A stretch of DNA of 64,000 bases from Sciurus carolinensis (GCF_902686445.1 NC_062227.1:17869678-17933677), one strand, 5' to 3'; positions 12,326 through 24,293 are shown, counted from the first letter of the stretch. Translations and numbers: made by a program. Notes: a model not told the origin generated them from the letters alone.

Positions 12326-13110
12326 AATCAGGAAGGTATTATGTGTTTTATGGTAAAGAAAACATGGCAATGCTAATGTCATGCCTGCAGGAGGTGTGAA
12401 CTCCAAGGATGATGACAACAGTTTATATGTTGAACACAGTAAGTTTATTAAACATTGGCTGAATGCCTTATGCATTTAAATAAAAGTCTTTATGATATAA
12501 CAAGGCTTCTGCTTACACTGTACTCTCAACCAAGTGCCAAAGAGCTATACCACACTTGGAGTATTTTCTGATTAATAATAAAAATTGAAGTCACGCAGTA
12601 TGAAAAATTAGAGCAAGTGTTACCTTTATGGCTATGACCATACTTGCTCTAACAATGGATGAAGAACTCTAGGAATACATTATCCATGGGTCATCTACAT
12701 CAAAGTCTATCTAGATCTATAATTCTAGAAGATAAAATAATTTAAATTATCATTCAACAATGGGTATTAATATTATAGCAAACAATGGGTGTAAAATGTT
12801 AATATTGTAGCAAATCCTGTACCAGGCTTTAGGAAGAAAGAGGGGACACATTAGGAATGCACCCACTCTTTATGGGTTACAAAGAGTAGCAATACACATA
12901 CACAAGTATTTAATGATGTGCTAAAAGTGTTAAATGGAGACAAAATCAGAAATGGAATGAGGGTGAAGATGGGTGGCCCCCTGAGGTATGTGTACCCCAG
13001 AAAGATAAAGAGCTGTTAGTTTGATTATTTGCAGTCCAACTATTCTCATAACACTTGGTACATTTTATTAACAAAGCACATATTAGTAGTCTTATTAAAA
13101 AAGGAGTAGA
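12324..13110. other. Intergenic, nothing recognised
   Basis: AT-rich DNA without a coding signal. A near-repeat 'caacaatgggt'/'aacaatgggtgtaa' occurs at about 12757 and 12782, a small local duplication that includes 'aatattatagcaaa' and 'aatattgtagcaaa'. It has no gene content. Confidence 0.35.
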
Positions 13111-13193
13111 GGCTGGAGATATAACTCAGATGGTAGAATGAATGCCTCCCATGCAAAAGCCCATGGGTTACAGCACAAAAAAGAGAAAAAAAA
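13111..13193 (+). mobile_element. Degraded ID-type SINE
   Basis: The start 'ggctggagatataactcaga' matches the ID SINE head (A-box region), then come diverged body words (atgcctcccatgcaaaagcc) and an A-rich tail interrupted by G. The B box is destroyed (gggttacagc), so it cannot be active. Confidence 0.7.
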
Positions 13194-13251
13194 CTGTATT
13201 TAATGTTAATTCAGTAGAAATACAGTTTTGAAAAAGTGCTATAGCAGAAGG

Positions 13252-13267
13252 AAAAAGAAAATACATG
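13252..13267 (+). repeat. Target-site duplication, left copy (L1-2)
   Basis: aaaaagaaaatacatg is repeated at 19527-19542 as aaaaagaaaatatatg (15 of 16). It fixes the left end of L1-2 at 13268. Confidence 0.88.
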
Positions 13268-14437
13268 GGACTTTCACCTACACATGATTCACCACCCGAT
13301 ATTCACCTCCAGATTGTCAGACAGCTGCCAGCAGACTGACTGCAGATCGCCAGTGGAGGGCCAGTTGCCTGATGTTGCCTGGAAGTTCTCTGTCACACTA
13401 ACTGCAGGTTTGATTACACGTGGCTGTCGGCATTTTGAGAGAATAGCCAGGCCCCCTAGGACCCCTGACTGGACTGACTTAGCCCTGTCTCCAGAATCCC
13501 TTAGCCCAACCAATCACTTCCTGCCTCAGGGGACCTCACATCGACTGACTGCTCCCTGCCACCAGGACCCCCAGATCAAATGACTGCATCCTATCACCTG
13601 GACTCCAGACCGACTGATTGCACCCGGCCTCCAGGATCCCCCAATCACACCACACACACTTGATCTCCAGGACCCCTGCCTGACCAATCGCACCCTGACT
13701 CCAGGACCTCCAGCTGATCACCTCCACATTCTGAGATGCAGGTCCCCATTTGACAACACATTTGGAAGCCAGAGAAGACATCTTGGATAATCCTGGAAGC
13801 CGTAGCTCAGATCTTTAGGTGGGGCAAATCTCATCCTGAGACCCCTGCTGGAGACTTGAAGCTCAGTGTCAGGTACCTCTCATGCATCAGACTACTGAAG
13901 ACTGGGAGGTTTCATTACTATATTATGTTATTCTGTAGATTTTCCTTTTTCTCCTTAATGAAAAATGTTAAGTTTTTATTTATTTACTTTACTTGCTCTC
14001 TTTTCCTTTTATTTACCTGTTCCCTCAGAGTCTCTTTCTCACTTTTTGCATGCTAATATCCAATTTCTTATGATTACACTCACACACTTTCTATAATCTA
14101 GAACTTCTGTGTATTCTTTTCTTATCCCATAAACAGCTACATCCTACATCCCTCTGCATTCTCTTTGTCCTCCATTAGAAACTACAGACCATATTGCAAA
14201 TCTGTTTGTTATAATGAAGATAATATTTGAACTCATTCTGCTTATTATGACAATTTTGTTATTGTCCTCATAGGGGCTATTTTGTCTAGGATTGCATACT
14301 GTCTGAATTGGGAACTGCTAATATTGATCTCCCCTTCAAGAAAAGGTTTGGAAACCTATAGGGCCACTATAAGTCTATAGGGGGAAATCTGCAATACCCC
14401 AGATCTGCACTGCTAGAGGAGAAGATACATGAACAAC
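13268..14437 (+). promoter_or_regulatory. L1-2 partial 5' UTR
   Basis: It aligns with 51960-53121 of L1-3 from 'gccagtggagggccag' onward. It contains the degenerate tandem array described separately, then 'ctcagtgtcaggtacctctc' and a T-rich stretch before ORF1. In L1s this region is the internal Pol II promoter. The transcription start of this copy is missing, so promoter activity is doubtful. Confidence 0.75.
13440..13735 (+). repeat. Degenerate ~30-40 bp tandem repeats in the L1 5' UTR
   Basis: Roughly eight imperfect units built on 'ctccaggaccccc..gaccaactgactgcaccc' follow one another; clear examples begin near 13488, 13526, 13557, 13592, 13627, 13665 and 13694. The same array lies in L1-3 at about 52090-52420, so it belongs to the L1 5' UTR and is not a later local expansion. 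Confidence 0.75.
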
Positions 14438-15449
14438 ATGAAAAAACAAGGGAAAAATTATCCAAAAAAATCTAGATTCTATATTAATAGAATCCAACGA
14501 CAGTATGTTAGAAGAAATGTCAAAAAAGGACTTCAGATTATACATGATTAAGATGATTTGCGAAGCAAAGGATGAGATAAGAGAGCAAATGCAGGCAATG
14601 AAAAATAGTACCAATAAGCTGAAAGAGCAACTGCAAAAAGCAAAGATCATTTCAACAAAGAGATAGAGATTCTCAAAAACAAACAAACAAACAAACAGAA
14701 ATCCTTGAAATGAAGGAAACAATAAACCAAATAAAAGTCTCAATGGAAAGCATCACCAAAAGACTAGACCACTTGAAAGACAGAACCTCAGACAATGAAG
14801 ACAAAATATTTAATCTTGAAAATAAAGTTGCCTAAACAGAGAAGATGATAAAAATCATGAAAAGAATCCAAGAACTATGGGACATCATGAAAAGACCAAA
14901 TTTAAGAATTATTGGGATTAAGGAAGGAACAGAGATACAAACCAAAAGAATGAATAACCTGTTCAATGGAATAATATCAGAAAATTTCCCAAACCTGAAG
15001 AATGAAATGGAAAATAAAATATAAGAGTCTTAGAGAACACCAAATGCACAAAATCACAACAGATTCACAACAAGGGACATTAAAATGAAAATGCCAAACA
15101 TTCAAAATAAGATAAGATTTTGAAGGCTGTGAGCGAAAAGCATCAGATTACATATATGGGGAAACCAATATGAATAGCAGTAGACTTTTCAACCCAGACT
15201 CTGAAAGCTAAAAGTGCCTGGAAAAACGTATTTCAAACTCTGAACAAACATGGTTGCCAACCGAGAATCCTATACCCACCAAAATTAACCTTCAGATTTG
15301 AAGATGAAATAAAATATTTCCATGATAAACAAAAGTTGAAAGAATTTACAAATAGAAAGCCTGCACTACAGAATGTTCTCAACAAAATATTCCATGAGGA
15401 GGAAATGAAAAACAACAATGTAGGTCAGCAAAGGGAGAAACTACCTTAG
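14438..15449 (+). pseudogene. L1-2 ORF1 remnant
   Basis: This is the decayed coding region of the L1 RNA-binding chaperone ORF1p. By comparison with L1-3 the start is the ATG at 14438 and the stop the TAG at 15447. Visible parts are a coiled-coil-like stretch (SMESITKRLDHLKDRT region, near 14740-14810), the RRM-type block ELWDIMKRPNLRI near 14870, and the C-terminal block with NRKPALQNVLNKIF near 15350. It is broken by a 2-bp loss near the start, a (CAAA)n expansion near 14675 and several stops, including TAA after 'gttgcc' near 14833. Confidence 0.85.
14675..14697 (+). repeat. (CAAA)n microsatellite inside L1-2 ORF1
   Basis: About five copies of caaa (acaaacaaacaaacaaacaa) sit where L1-3 has a plain A run at 53341-53351. 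This is slippage after insertion and disrupts the ORF1 frame. Confidence 0.85.
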
Positions 15450-15505
15450 AGAAAAACCGTTTAAAGAGAAAACCAAGCTAAGGTAAAAACCAAAAATAAG
15501 TCCAA

Positions 15506-18500
15506 ATGACTGGGAATAAAAATCAAATCTCAATAATAACCTTGAACATTAATGTTCTAAACCCATCAATCAAAAGACATAGACTGGAAGAATGGATTAA
15601 AAAGAAAGACCCAACAATATGCTGCCTGCAAGACTCATCCCATAGACAAAAACATCCACAGACTAAAGGTGACAGGATGGGAAAAAAACCACCATGCACA
15701 TGGACTCAGTAAAAATGCAGGGATTTCCATCCTTATATCAGATAAAGTGGATGTCAAGCCAAAGTTAGTCAGAAGGGCTAAGGAAGGACAATTCACACTG
15801 CTTAAGGGAACCATAAATCAGGAAGACAAAATGATAGTAAATATTTATGCCCCAAACAATGGTGCATCCCTCTACATCAAACAAATCCTTCTCAATTTCA
15901 GGAATCAATTATATCACAACACAATAATTCTGGTGAATTTCACACACTGTTGTCACCACTAGGTAGATCATCCAAACAAAAACTAACCAAAGACACCATA
16001 GAACTCAATAAAACAATCAATAACCTAGAGTTAATAGACATGTATAGAATATTCCATCCATCAACAAGCGGTTTCACTTTCTTCTCAGCAGCACATGGAA
16101 ATTTCTCGAAAATAGAGCATATGTTATGCCACAAAGCAGCTCTTAGGAAATGCAAAAAATAGAGATACTGCCTTGTGTTCTATCAGATCATAATGGACTG
16201 AGAATAGAAATCAAGGACAAAATAAAACAGAGAAATTACTCCAACACCTGTAGACCAATAATATGCTATTGAATGAAGCATGGATAACAGAACAAATCAG
16301 GGAGGAGATAAAAAAATTCTTAGAGGTCAATGAGAATGATGATAAAACATATCAAAATCTCTGGGACACTATGAATGCGGTATTAACAGGAAAATTTTTT
16401 GCATGGAGCACATTCCAGAAAAGAATGAAAAGTCAACAACTAAATGACCTAACATTACAGCTCAAAGCCCTAGAAAAAGGAGAATAACAGCAAAAGTAGT
16501 AGAAGACAGGAAATAATTAAAATCACAACTGAAATCAATGAAATTGAAACAAAAGAAACAATTCAAAAATTGACAAAACAAAAAATTGGTTCTTTGAAAA
16601 AGTAAACAAAATAGACAAACCCTTAGGCACACTAACAAAGAGAAGGAGAGAGAAAATTCAAATTACTAAAATTCATGATGAAAAAGAAAACATCATGACA
16701 GACACCACTGAGTTACATAACATAATGATAAGCTCCTTCTAAAATTTGTATTACAATAAAATAGAAACTACTGAAGACATTGACAAATTTCTAGAGGCAT
16801 ATGCTCCTCCCAAGCTGAACCAGGAGGACATACACAATTTAAACAGATCAATATCAAGCAATGAAATAGAAGAAGCCATTTAAAACCTACCATCCAAGTA
16901 AAGCCCAGGACCAGATGGGTTCTCATCCAAGTTTTACAAGACTTCAAAGAAGAACTCATTCCAATACTTCTCAAAGTATTCCAGGAAATAGAAAAGGAGG
17001 GTACCCTACCAAACTCATTCTATGAAGCTTATATCACCCTTATATCCAAAACAGGCAAAGACACATCAAGGAAAGAAAATTTTAAATTAATATCCTTGAT
17101 GAATATAAATGCAAAGATCCTTAACAAAATATTGGCAAACCGTATCCCAAGATGTATTAAGAAAATTGTGCACCATGATCAAGTGGGGTTCATCCCTGGA
17201 ATGCAAGGATGGTTTAACATCCATAAATCAATAAACGTAATCCATCATGTCAACAGATTTAAGGATTAGAATCATATGGGTTATTGATGCAGAAAAAGCA
17301 TTTCACAAAATACAACACCCCTTCATGCTCAAAACACTAGAAAAAATACGGATAGTAGGAACATACATGAACATTGTAAAGGCTATTTATGCTAAGCCCA
17401 TAGTCACCATCATTCTTAATGGAGAAAAACTGAAAGCATTCCCTTTAAAAACTGGAAGAAGACAGGGATGTCCTGTTCAACATTGTCCTCAAAACTCTAG
17501 CCAGAGAAATTAGACAGACTAAAGAAATTAAAGGGATACGAATAGGAAAAGTGGAACTTAAGCTGTCATTATTTGCAGATGATATGATTCTCTATTTAGA
17601 GGATCCAAAAAATTCCTCCAGAAAACTTCTAGACCACATCAATAAATTCAGCAAAATAACAGCTTATAAAGTCAACATGCATAAATCTAAAGGTTTTTTA
17701 TATGCAAGTGATGAAACATCTGAAAGGGAAATGAGGAAAACAACTCCATTTGCAATAGCCTCAAGAAAAAAAAAATAAAATACTTGGGAATCAATCTAAC
17801 CAAAGAGGTAAAAGATCTCTGCAATGAAAACTACAAAACATTGTAGAAAGAAATTGAGGAAGACCTTAGGAGATGGAATGATCTCCCATGTTCTTGGATA
17901 GGCAGAATTAATATTGTCAAAATGCCCATTCTACAAAAAGTGCTCTACAGATTCAAAGCAATTCCAATTAAAATCCCAATGACATACCTTATAGAAACAG
18001 AGCAAGCAATCATGAAATTCATCTGGAAGAATAAGAAACCCAGAATAGATAAGGCAATCCTTAGCAGGAAGAATGAAAGAGGGGGTATCGCAATACAAGA
18101 ACTTTAAATATACTACAAAGCAATAGTAACAAAAAAGGCATGGTATTGGCACAAAAATGGACAGATAGATCAATGGTACAGAATAGAAGGCACAGACACA
18201 AACCCAAGTAAATACAATTTTCTCATACTAGACATAGATGCCAAAAATATGCAATGGAAGGAAGATAGCCTCTTCAACATAACATATGGTGCTGGAACAA
18301 CCGGAAATCCATATGCAGCAGAATGGATCTAAACCCCTATCTCTCACCCTGCACAAAAATCAAATCACAATGGATCAAGCACCTGAAATCACACCAGAGA
18401 CCCTGCATCTTATAGAAAAAAAAGTACGTCCAAATCTTCAACATGTCAGCTTAGGATCAGACTTCCTTAACAGGACTCCCATAGCACAAGAAATAAAAGC

Positions 18501-19284
18501 AAGAATCAATAACTGGGATAGATTCAAACTAAATAGCTTTCTCTCAGCAAAGAAAACTATCAGCAATGCAAAGGGAGAGCCTACAGAGTGGGAGAAAATC
18601 TTTGCCACTAATAATTCACATAAAGCCCTAATTTCCAGAATATATAAAGAACTCAAAAAACACTACACCAAGAATACAAATAACCCAATCAACAAATGGG
18701 CTAAGGAAATGAACAGACACTTCACAGAAGAAGATCTACAAGCAATCAACAAACATATGAAAAAATGTTCACCATCTTTAGTAGTAAGAGAAATGCAAAA
18801 CAAAACTACCCTAAGATTCCATCTCATCCCAATTAGAATGGAGATTTTCAAGAACACAAGCAACAATAGGTGTTGGAGAGGATATGGAGAAAAAGGTACA
18901 CTCATACATAGCTGGTGTGGTTGCAAATTAGTGCAACCACTCTGGAAAGCAGTGTGAAGATTTCTTAGAAAATTTGGAATGGACCCACCATTTGACCCAG
19001 CTATCCTACTCCTTGGCCTATACCCAAAGGACTTAAAATCAGCATACTACAGAGATATAATCACATCAATGTTCATAGCTGCTCAATTCACATTAGCCAT
19101 ATTGTGGAACCAACCTAGATGTCCCTCAGTTGATGAATGGATAAAGAAATTGTGTTATGAATATACAATGGAATATTACTCAGCCATAAAGTGTAATAAA
19201 ATTATGGCATTTGCAGGCAAATGAATGAAATTGGAGAGTATCATGCTAAGTGAGATAAGCCAATCTCTAAAAACCAAAGGATGA
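15506..19284 (+). pseudogene. L1-2 ORF2 remnant (endonuclease, RT, Cys-rich)
   Basis: The start ATG at 15506 opens with MTGNKNQISIITLNIN, the beginning of the APE-type endonuclease. The expected QETH block is garbled near 15630. NIYAPN follows near 15840. RT blocks are spread over several frames; about 14 bases are missing at the QGCP block near 17475, while the catalytic F-A-D-D is kept at 17572-17583. The C-terminal motif [13 protein letters not shown] near 18870 has lost one Cys (Cys to Tyr). A stop precedes the terminal MKLESIMLSEISQS block, and the family stop is TGA at 19282. Many frameshifts make it non-functional. Confidence 0.93.
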
Positions 19285-19526
19285 ATGATCTCGCTGATAA
19301 GTGGATGATGACACATTATATGGGGTGGGAGAGAGTTGAGACTGGAGGAAGGAGGGTCTGTATAGAGGGAAAAGAGGGGTGGGTGTGGTAGGGGGAAGGA
19401 AAAAATAACAGAATGAATCAAACACCATTACCCTGTGCAGATGTATGATTACACAGTGGTATGCCTTTACTTCATGTACAAACAGAAACAACATGTATCC
19501 CATTTGTTTACAATAAAAATAAGTAA
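19285..19526 (+). mobile_element. L1-2 3' UTR and A-rich tail
   Basis: It has the 'gctgataagtggatgatgac' start, a purine-rich block (19320-19405), 'gtatgcctttacttcatg', 'aacaacatgtatcccattt' and a tail ending aagtaaaaaa. It lacks the telomere-like insert of L1-1. Confidence 0.85.
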
Positions 19527-19542
19527 AAAAAGAAAATATATG
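19527..19542 (+). repeat. Target-site duplication, right copy (L1-2)
   Basis: It is the partner of 13252-13267, with one difference (c to t). Confidence 0.88.
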
Positions 19543-19893
19543 AAGAAAGGCAAGTCAAAACAGATGTTCAATGACTTTAGCCCTGCTTTTAACTTAGATT
19601 ATTATTTGTACTTAGTTTGCTTATGGTAAAATATTTTCATGTGCTAAAATTTCTGCTTGGAATTGCAGAAAACTCATCTTGTAAAATTGTTTTGCAAGTC
19701 CATTACTTAGGAGTGCTCTGGGCATAGGCAAGAGACCCAGAGATGAGATTACATAGATTGTGGCCCATAACTACACTACAGGTGGCCGATGGGTAGAGAT
19801 TTGCATAGTTGAGAGTCCTGGGTATGAACTCATACCTTAGACTCAAATGATGTTAACCTGAATGGTTGGCCACCTTACCCGCAACTTGATTCT

Positions 19894-19993
19894 TTTTTTT
19901 TTTTTTTTTTTTTTTTTTGCGGTACTGGGGATCGAACTCAGGGCCTTGTGCTTGCGAGGCAAGCACTCTACCAGCTGAGCTATCTCCCCAACC
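19894..19993 (-). mobile_element. ID-type SINE, well preserved
   Basis: In antisense it shows a T run (the A tail), 'gcggtactggggatcgaact' (the B box on the minus strand reads gttcgatcc), 'cttgcgaggcaagcac' and 'ccagctgagctatctcccca' (the A-box side). The flanking direct repeat cttgattct occurs at 19885-19893 and 19994-20002. Both Pol III boxes are intact, so this is one of the best-kept SINE copies here. Confidence 0.92.
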
Positions 19994-20002
19994 CTTGATT
20001 CT

Positions 20003-20724
20003 TAAGTTATTTTATGATTTGGAGCTTTGACCTTGCTCATGTGTTCTTTCTAAATACTTTGTACATGATCATTTTCCATGTAAACCAGTAACCTGGGCAT
20101 TGAGGGTGTTTTAATTCTAATGTACCTTATGAAACCTGTAAGGTTGGTCTTCAATCACTCTTAATAGGACTGAAAATCAGTACAGTCGGGAAGTTGGATG
20201 CAATCATGCTCTAATTGACTAGTGGTTTTGAGGGGAATACACAGAGAAAGACACACACAGAAAAGCAGAACTATGTGACATTGGGTAGTTAGGAGAGACA
20301 TGACACCTTTTATGTAAATTATAATCTACTGTAAAAAATGTGTTGTTTTCTAGGAATCTTACAAGCAGGAGTAAGGCTTTTATGATTGAGGATCATTAGT
20401 GGCAGTGCTTTCCTAGCTGCCTTATCAACATGCCATTCTCCCTCTCCTCCTCAACAGTTTTTCCTTCATGTAATGGATTGCAGGATGCTTAAGCATTCTG
20501 AGAGCACACAGCATCTTCAGTCTGTTGAGTGTGACTCGTTGGCTGTTCAAGCCCTTATGTCCTTAGCTCCATCCCCCAGTCAGACCAAGGTCTCAGGGAT
20601 CTGAAGGTTCATATTCAGAAACTCAAGTTGAGAGACTTATGGCATATGGGGAGGGGCACAGGCTCAGAAAGCACTTACCATGGACATGGGGGCAGGACTT
20701 TGGGAAAGCATGTGGACACTAGTT
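20003..20724. other. Intergenic, nothing recognised
   Basis: I see no gene or clear repeat. The open frame at 20386-20604 has no recognisable motif. Confidence 0.4.
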
Positions 20725-21846
20725 TTTTAAAGTGTTTAATTCGAACAGGTAATTTGTAGTTCCTAAAATGTTGATCTACAGTCCACTGTCTTCTTACACA
20801 TGTACCAGTGAAAATAAAAGTTAGAGAGAATCACTGCCCTCCCCAAGAAGGGAACTGCACCTTTTCTAACATTCTTTGAAAATATACATTTGACAATCCA
20901 CACACTTTGACATAAGTGGGAATACGATACATACCTGACTAATTCTGTTCTACTAGTGAATGCCCACAAACCTCTTATAGGCTTTCTTTTTTAAAAAAAA
21001 TTCTGCAAAGCTTTGTCCATCATTTTCTCATTTCTGGCCCGACACTTGGTACAGCACCACTTGCCCTTTGTTTAGGATTGAGTCCCAAGCAGAAGTGGAA
21101 CCATCTGACAGGGCACTTGCTATTTTCACAATGTATCATTTCTCCATAGGCCACCTGATTCACAGATACTATGTAGGCTCATTTGAGTCACTGGATAGGT
21201 TTGCAGGGTTTGCTTTCTTCTCTGTTTTGGCCATGGAGCCTGTGGAGTGCTTTTTCTTCTTCAAGGTCTTTACTTTGTTTCCTCTTTGAGGTCTTTGCTA
21301 TTTTTTCCTTCGGTGTTCCTGAGGTGATGTCATCATGGTCATGATTATTATTAGATACATTCATCACTTGATTCACATTGTTGAGTAGCTGCAGGGTAAG
21401 CTTGTAATTTGGCTTTTCTGCCAGTGCAAATGTCTCATTCTTTGCCTTCTCTTGGCCAACTTTGCAGCTGTTGCCAGTGGTATCCTTGATCTCTTAGGTG
21501 CCTCAAAGAGTTCCATGTTACCGTCCATTTGTCTGTTCCGGCTTTCTGCCAACTATACCATCAGACTCGGGATCTGAATTTTCTCATTTTCCAGCTCCTG
21601 GTTCCAAATCAGGGCTCTCTGGATGCAGCACAGCACTCAGCATTTTGGGTTATATCTGCCTCTCTTTTCAACTTCTCATAATGCACTTTCAATTCTTTCA
21701 GGATTTTTTTGGCATTTCACATTCATCTCCTGTATCAGTAAGACATTTTTCAGTAGGTCTAAAGGCAGAGACTCGATGGAGTCCAGGTAATCCTCCACAT
21801 AGTTTACCAGGTGGATCTGCTTTCTTTTGGCAGGATTCAGCATGGT
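20725..21846 (-). pseudogene. ING1: ING1-type processed pseudogene
   Basis: Read antisense from the ATG at 21843-21841, the sequence starts MLNPAKRKQ, then HLVNYVEDYLDSIESLPLDL, the signature N-terminus of ING1-family chromatin readers. Then follow QRALIWNQELENEKIQI, MELFEAP, NHDHDD and SGTPKEK blocks. The PHD-finger part is still traceable (EMI, C-x-N-x-x-C-P-x-x-W-F-H-F) down to the Lys-rich end near 20970. There are no introns across these parts, plus many frameshifts and stops. Downstream sequence to about 20730 with an ATTAAA-like signal looks like the retained 3' UTR. In a live gene the protein binds H3K4me3 in HDAC complexes. The N-terminus fits ING1 better than ING2. Confidence 0.88.
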
Positions 21847-21849
21847 TCA

Positions 21850-23241
21850 GCTAGTGGCGCCCCCTGTACTTGGTGAGGACTTCCACTTCCTGCATCCCAC
21901 CCCCTAAAAATAGATCTGCAAAATGCAGATCTCTCTCTCTGGCCCTGCCCGACCAGCAGCTGCACCAGCTAAGGCCTAGAACACCCAGTGCACACTGGCA
22001 GGGGTCATAGAGGAGGGGGCTCCCAGAGGGACCCCTGCTGGCCAAGTGCCATACGGGGTGGGGAAGGCTCGTACATGGATCCCACTGACTGGGCGGTGCA
22101 GGGGGTAGAGTAAACCCCCACTGGCCGGGAGGTGCTGGTGGTGTGGAGGGGGCTCCTGGATGGATCCCTGCTGGCTGGACATGGTTCAGGGATGGGCAGG
22201 CAACTTGTAGGCATGCACATCTGGAAAGGGTCAAGGGCCAAGGGCTGACTGCTCCCACACCAGGGGGAAAGGAGCCCAGCCTGGAGGACAGCACAGCTAT
22301 TGTCCCCTGAAGGGATACTTTAAAATGACCCCATCATGGGAAGGCCCTGAACACTTTAGACCCTTCAGCAAGGACCCTCCAAAAAAGCCTCTTGAAAGTC
22401 CCCCTTTGAAGCATCCTCCCTGACCCAGAAAAGCATGGTGAAAACACCCAGCACTGGGAGGCCCTGTCCCTGGTGCATGGTGGGAATGTTGAGGCGCCTG
22501 CATCCCCAGACCTCTGCAGCAATTCACCCTGGCCCGTGCTGCTCCTGCACGCTCCCTTGTGCCCTGATATGGGCAGGAGGGCACAAGGCAGGGCTTTGCT
22601 CTCCTGGGATCTCCTCTGGTGGATGCCTCTGGGCCGCAGAGCAGGCCTTGTGTTGATTGGGGGTCTAGACCTGAAGCCACGTGGAGGGTGTGTCCAGGTC
22701 ACCGTGGCTTTCTGCGCATGCCCAGCTCTCAGGGAGCCAGGGCAGGATAGGCAACCACTTGGTTCAGGTCTAGGCCTGCACACTCTGTGGACCCTGGTGC
22801 TGTGGGGGCATTGGTGTTGTGTCCACTGGAGCATTGGTGTCTGTCTGCTTCAGAGCTGGCAGGGTCCCAATGCCTGGATCACATGCTGGACCAATCACCG
22901 CCTTCAGGTGAGGCAACTGCCCTGCCCTCAGGGAAGGCTACTGTCCTGGGGGGGTCTCAGATGGGTGTGTCTGGGGCAGCAGGAGCGCTACAGCCAGAAC
23001 CCAGGTGTTTGGGCCTGGAGGTTGGGGATCGGGGCAGGGAGGTTTCAGGTACTGGGCATAGCTGGACGGGAGGTCAAGGACTCCAGGTGATTGGCAGGTG
23101 CTGCACCCAAATCTGGGCTGGACACAGGGAGGTCAGGGACTGGGTGAAGGCCAGGCTCTGAGTGTTTGGCTGGTCCTGTGACTGGTGCCTGGGGTGGGGA
23201 CCGTAACACCATTTACCCATGATGAGTTCTGCTTCCGCAAA
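21850..23241. other. GC-rich island with imperfect repeats, no gene recognised
   Basis: Composition shifts abruptly to GC-rich, with long open frames overlapping on both strands (for example 22473-23090 plus and 22334-22834 minus), as expected from low stop density. No protein family is recognisable. Related phrases recur, such as 'agggggctcc..gga..gatccctgctggc' at about 22010-22050 and 22145-22175, suggesting decayed tandem units. It lies between the ING1 retrocopy and an LTR, so it may be internal or leader sequence of the LTR element or a decayed minisatellite. Confidence 0.4.
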
Positions 23242-23770
23242 TGTTGAAGCTTGAACATTAGAGAACATCAAGGGAAGAATATTAATCAGGTTTTATTTAA
23301 ATGTAATAATACAGATTTCTCCTGGGAGGGAGAAGAGGGCTTTGACTGATATTCTAGAATCCCATGAAGTGAGCACGCCCTACATCTTTTATAGGTTAAG
23401 GTCTCGTTTTGTTCTCCAGTTCTCTCCCCCCCTTTTCTCTCCTTCCTGCCTACTTTACAAGGCTCGGTTTTGCAGGTGAGATGTAAAAAGTCAGAAATGG
23501 AGGGGGCAGTGGGAGGGCCAAAGTGATTCAGCCAGGCAAGGGCCCAGGACATTAATTAGAAGTTCCTTGCCTGAAGTCCTTGATAAGAGCAGGTAAATTT
23601 GGTGATCAATGTGCTTTGGAGATCCTTGATATTCCATTCTCCCAGGGGCAGTCTCCAACTTCCAGAGGCAGATGGCTCTCATGGTCTCCATTTCTTTCAT
23701 TTGACCCAATCCCCTATTTCTAAACTAACTGCCTGTCCCCAAGTCTGGCTTTAACTGGAGACCCCCAACA
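23242..23770 (-). mobile_element. LTR, probably solo or the edge of an ERV
   Basis: On the minus strand the element starts TGTTGGGGGT and ends TTCAACA, giving short inverted ends TGTTG..CAACA. It contains a TATA-like box (TATAAAAG, plus 23386-23393) and, about 90 bases later, AATAAA (plus 23292-23297), the order expected for U3-R-U5. Length is 529 bp. No matching target duplication was seen, so it may be one LTR of a larger, rearranged element; the GC-rich block on its U5 side could be internal sequence. Family unknown. Confidence 0.65.
23386..23393 (-). promoter_or_regulatory. TATA-like box in the LTR
   Basis: TATAAAAG on the minus strand lies about 380 bases from the U3 start of the 23242-23770 LTR and upstream of its polyadenylation signal. 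The position supports the LTR orientation. Confidence 0.55.
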
Positions 23771-23899
23771 CTGTTGTGGCAGAACCCTGCAGCCCAGCCT
23801 TTTCAGATCCTCCAGTGACTTTCGCATTTGGGTTTGGTTTTGTTTTTAATGTGTTTTCAGTTTTTGATGCACATTTGTTTTATTAACAAGTTTATTTCT

Positions 23900-23969
23900 A
23901 TGCTGAGAATCCAACATGGACTCACACATGCTAGGCAAGCATTCTATCACTGAGCCACATCCCAGTCCT
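23900..23969 (-). mobile_element. ID/B4-type SINE fragment
   Basis: The antisense core 'gctgagaatccaac', 'tgctaggcaagcattctatc' and 'actgagccacatcccag' matches the tRNA-related SINE family. It lacks a clear A tail and is diverged. Confidence 0.7.
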
Positions 23970-24293
23970 GCTCCTTTGGTTTTGATGGAAAAGAATCCAA
24001 ACTACCTAGGACTCTGGGTGCCTGAGACTGGAGAGGGACTCAAGACATGAGAGCAGGAACTGACATTTTCTTCCTTTTTCTGCTTGTGTGAGTGAGTGTA
24101 ATTATGTTGGTGGGTAGTGCTATGCCTGTCCTGTTGCTTGGGATGCTTTAAACACTATCCTGGGAAGGACCCAGGAGTAGAACTCATGATTTTTCTTTCA
24201 GTTATTACTTGTTTCCTGTTTTTATTTTTGAGAAATCATAACTATGTTTTGAACAAATCAGAAGAATTTGAGAAAGGGAGGAGTACATTTTTA

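Larger units (their letters stand above)
13268..19526 (+). mobile_element. L1-2: nearly full-length LINE-1, inactive
   Basis: This 6.26-kb sense-strand L1 is flanked by 16-bp TSDs and ends in an A-rich tail (caataaaaataagtaaaaaa). It holds most of the 5' UTR, ORF1, ORF2 and the 3' UTR. Against L1-3 it lacks the first few hundred bases of the 5' UTR, including the predicted YY1-site start, so it is a 5'-truncated copy. Both ORFs carry frameshifts and stops. Confidence 0.95.

Noticed and set aside
13440..13735. CRISPR-like direct repeats
   Set aside because: Units are degenerate, without regular spacers, and are shared with a second L1 copy.
19894..19993. Candidate tRNA genes at the Pol III A/B-box sites of ID elements
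   Set aside because: A tails, TSDs and a non-cloverleaf 3' half mark these as SINEs, not tRNA genes.
22334..23161. Long overlapping open frames on both strands (up to 205 codons)
   Set aside because: They coincide with the GC-rich island, overlap one another on both strands, lack any domain and show biased low-complexity composition; low stop density explains them.
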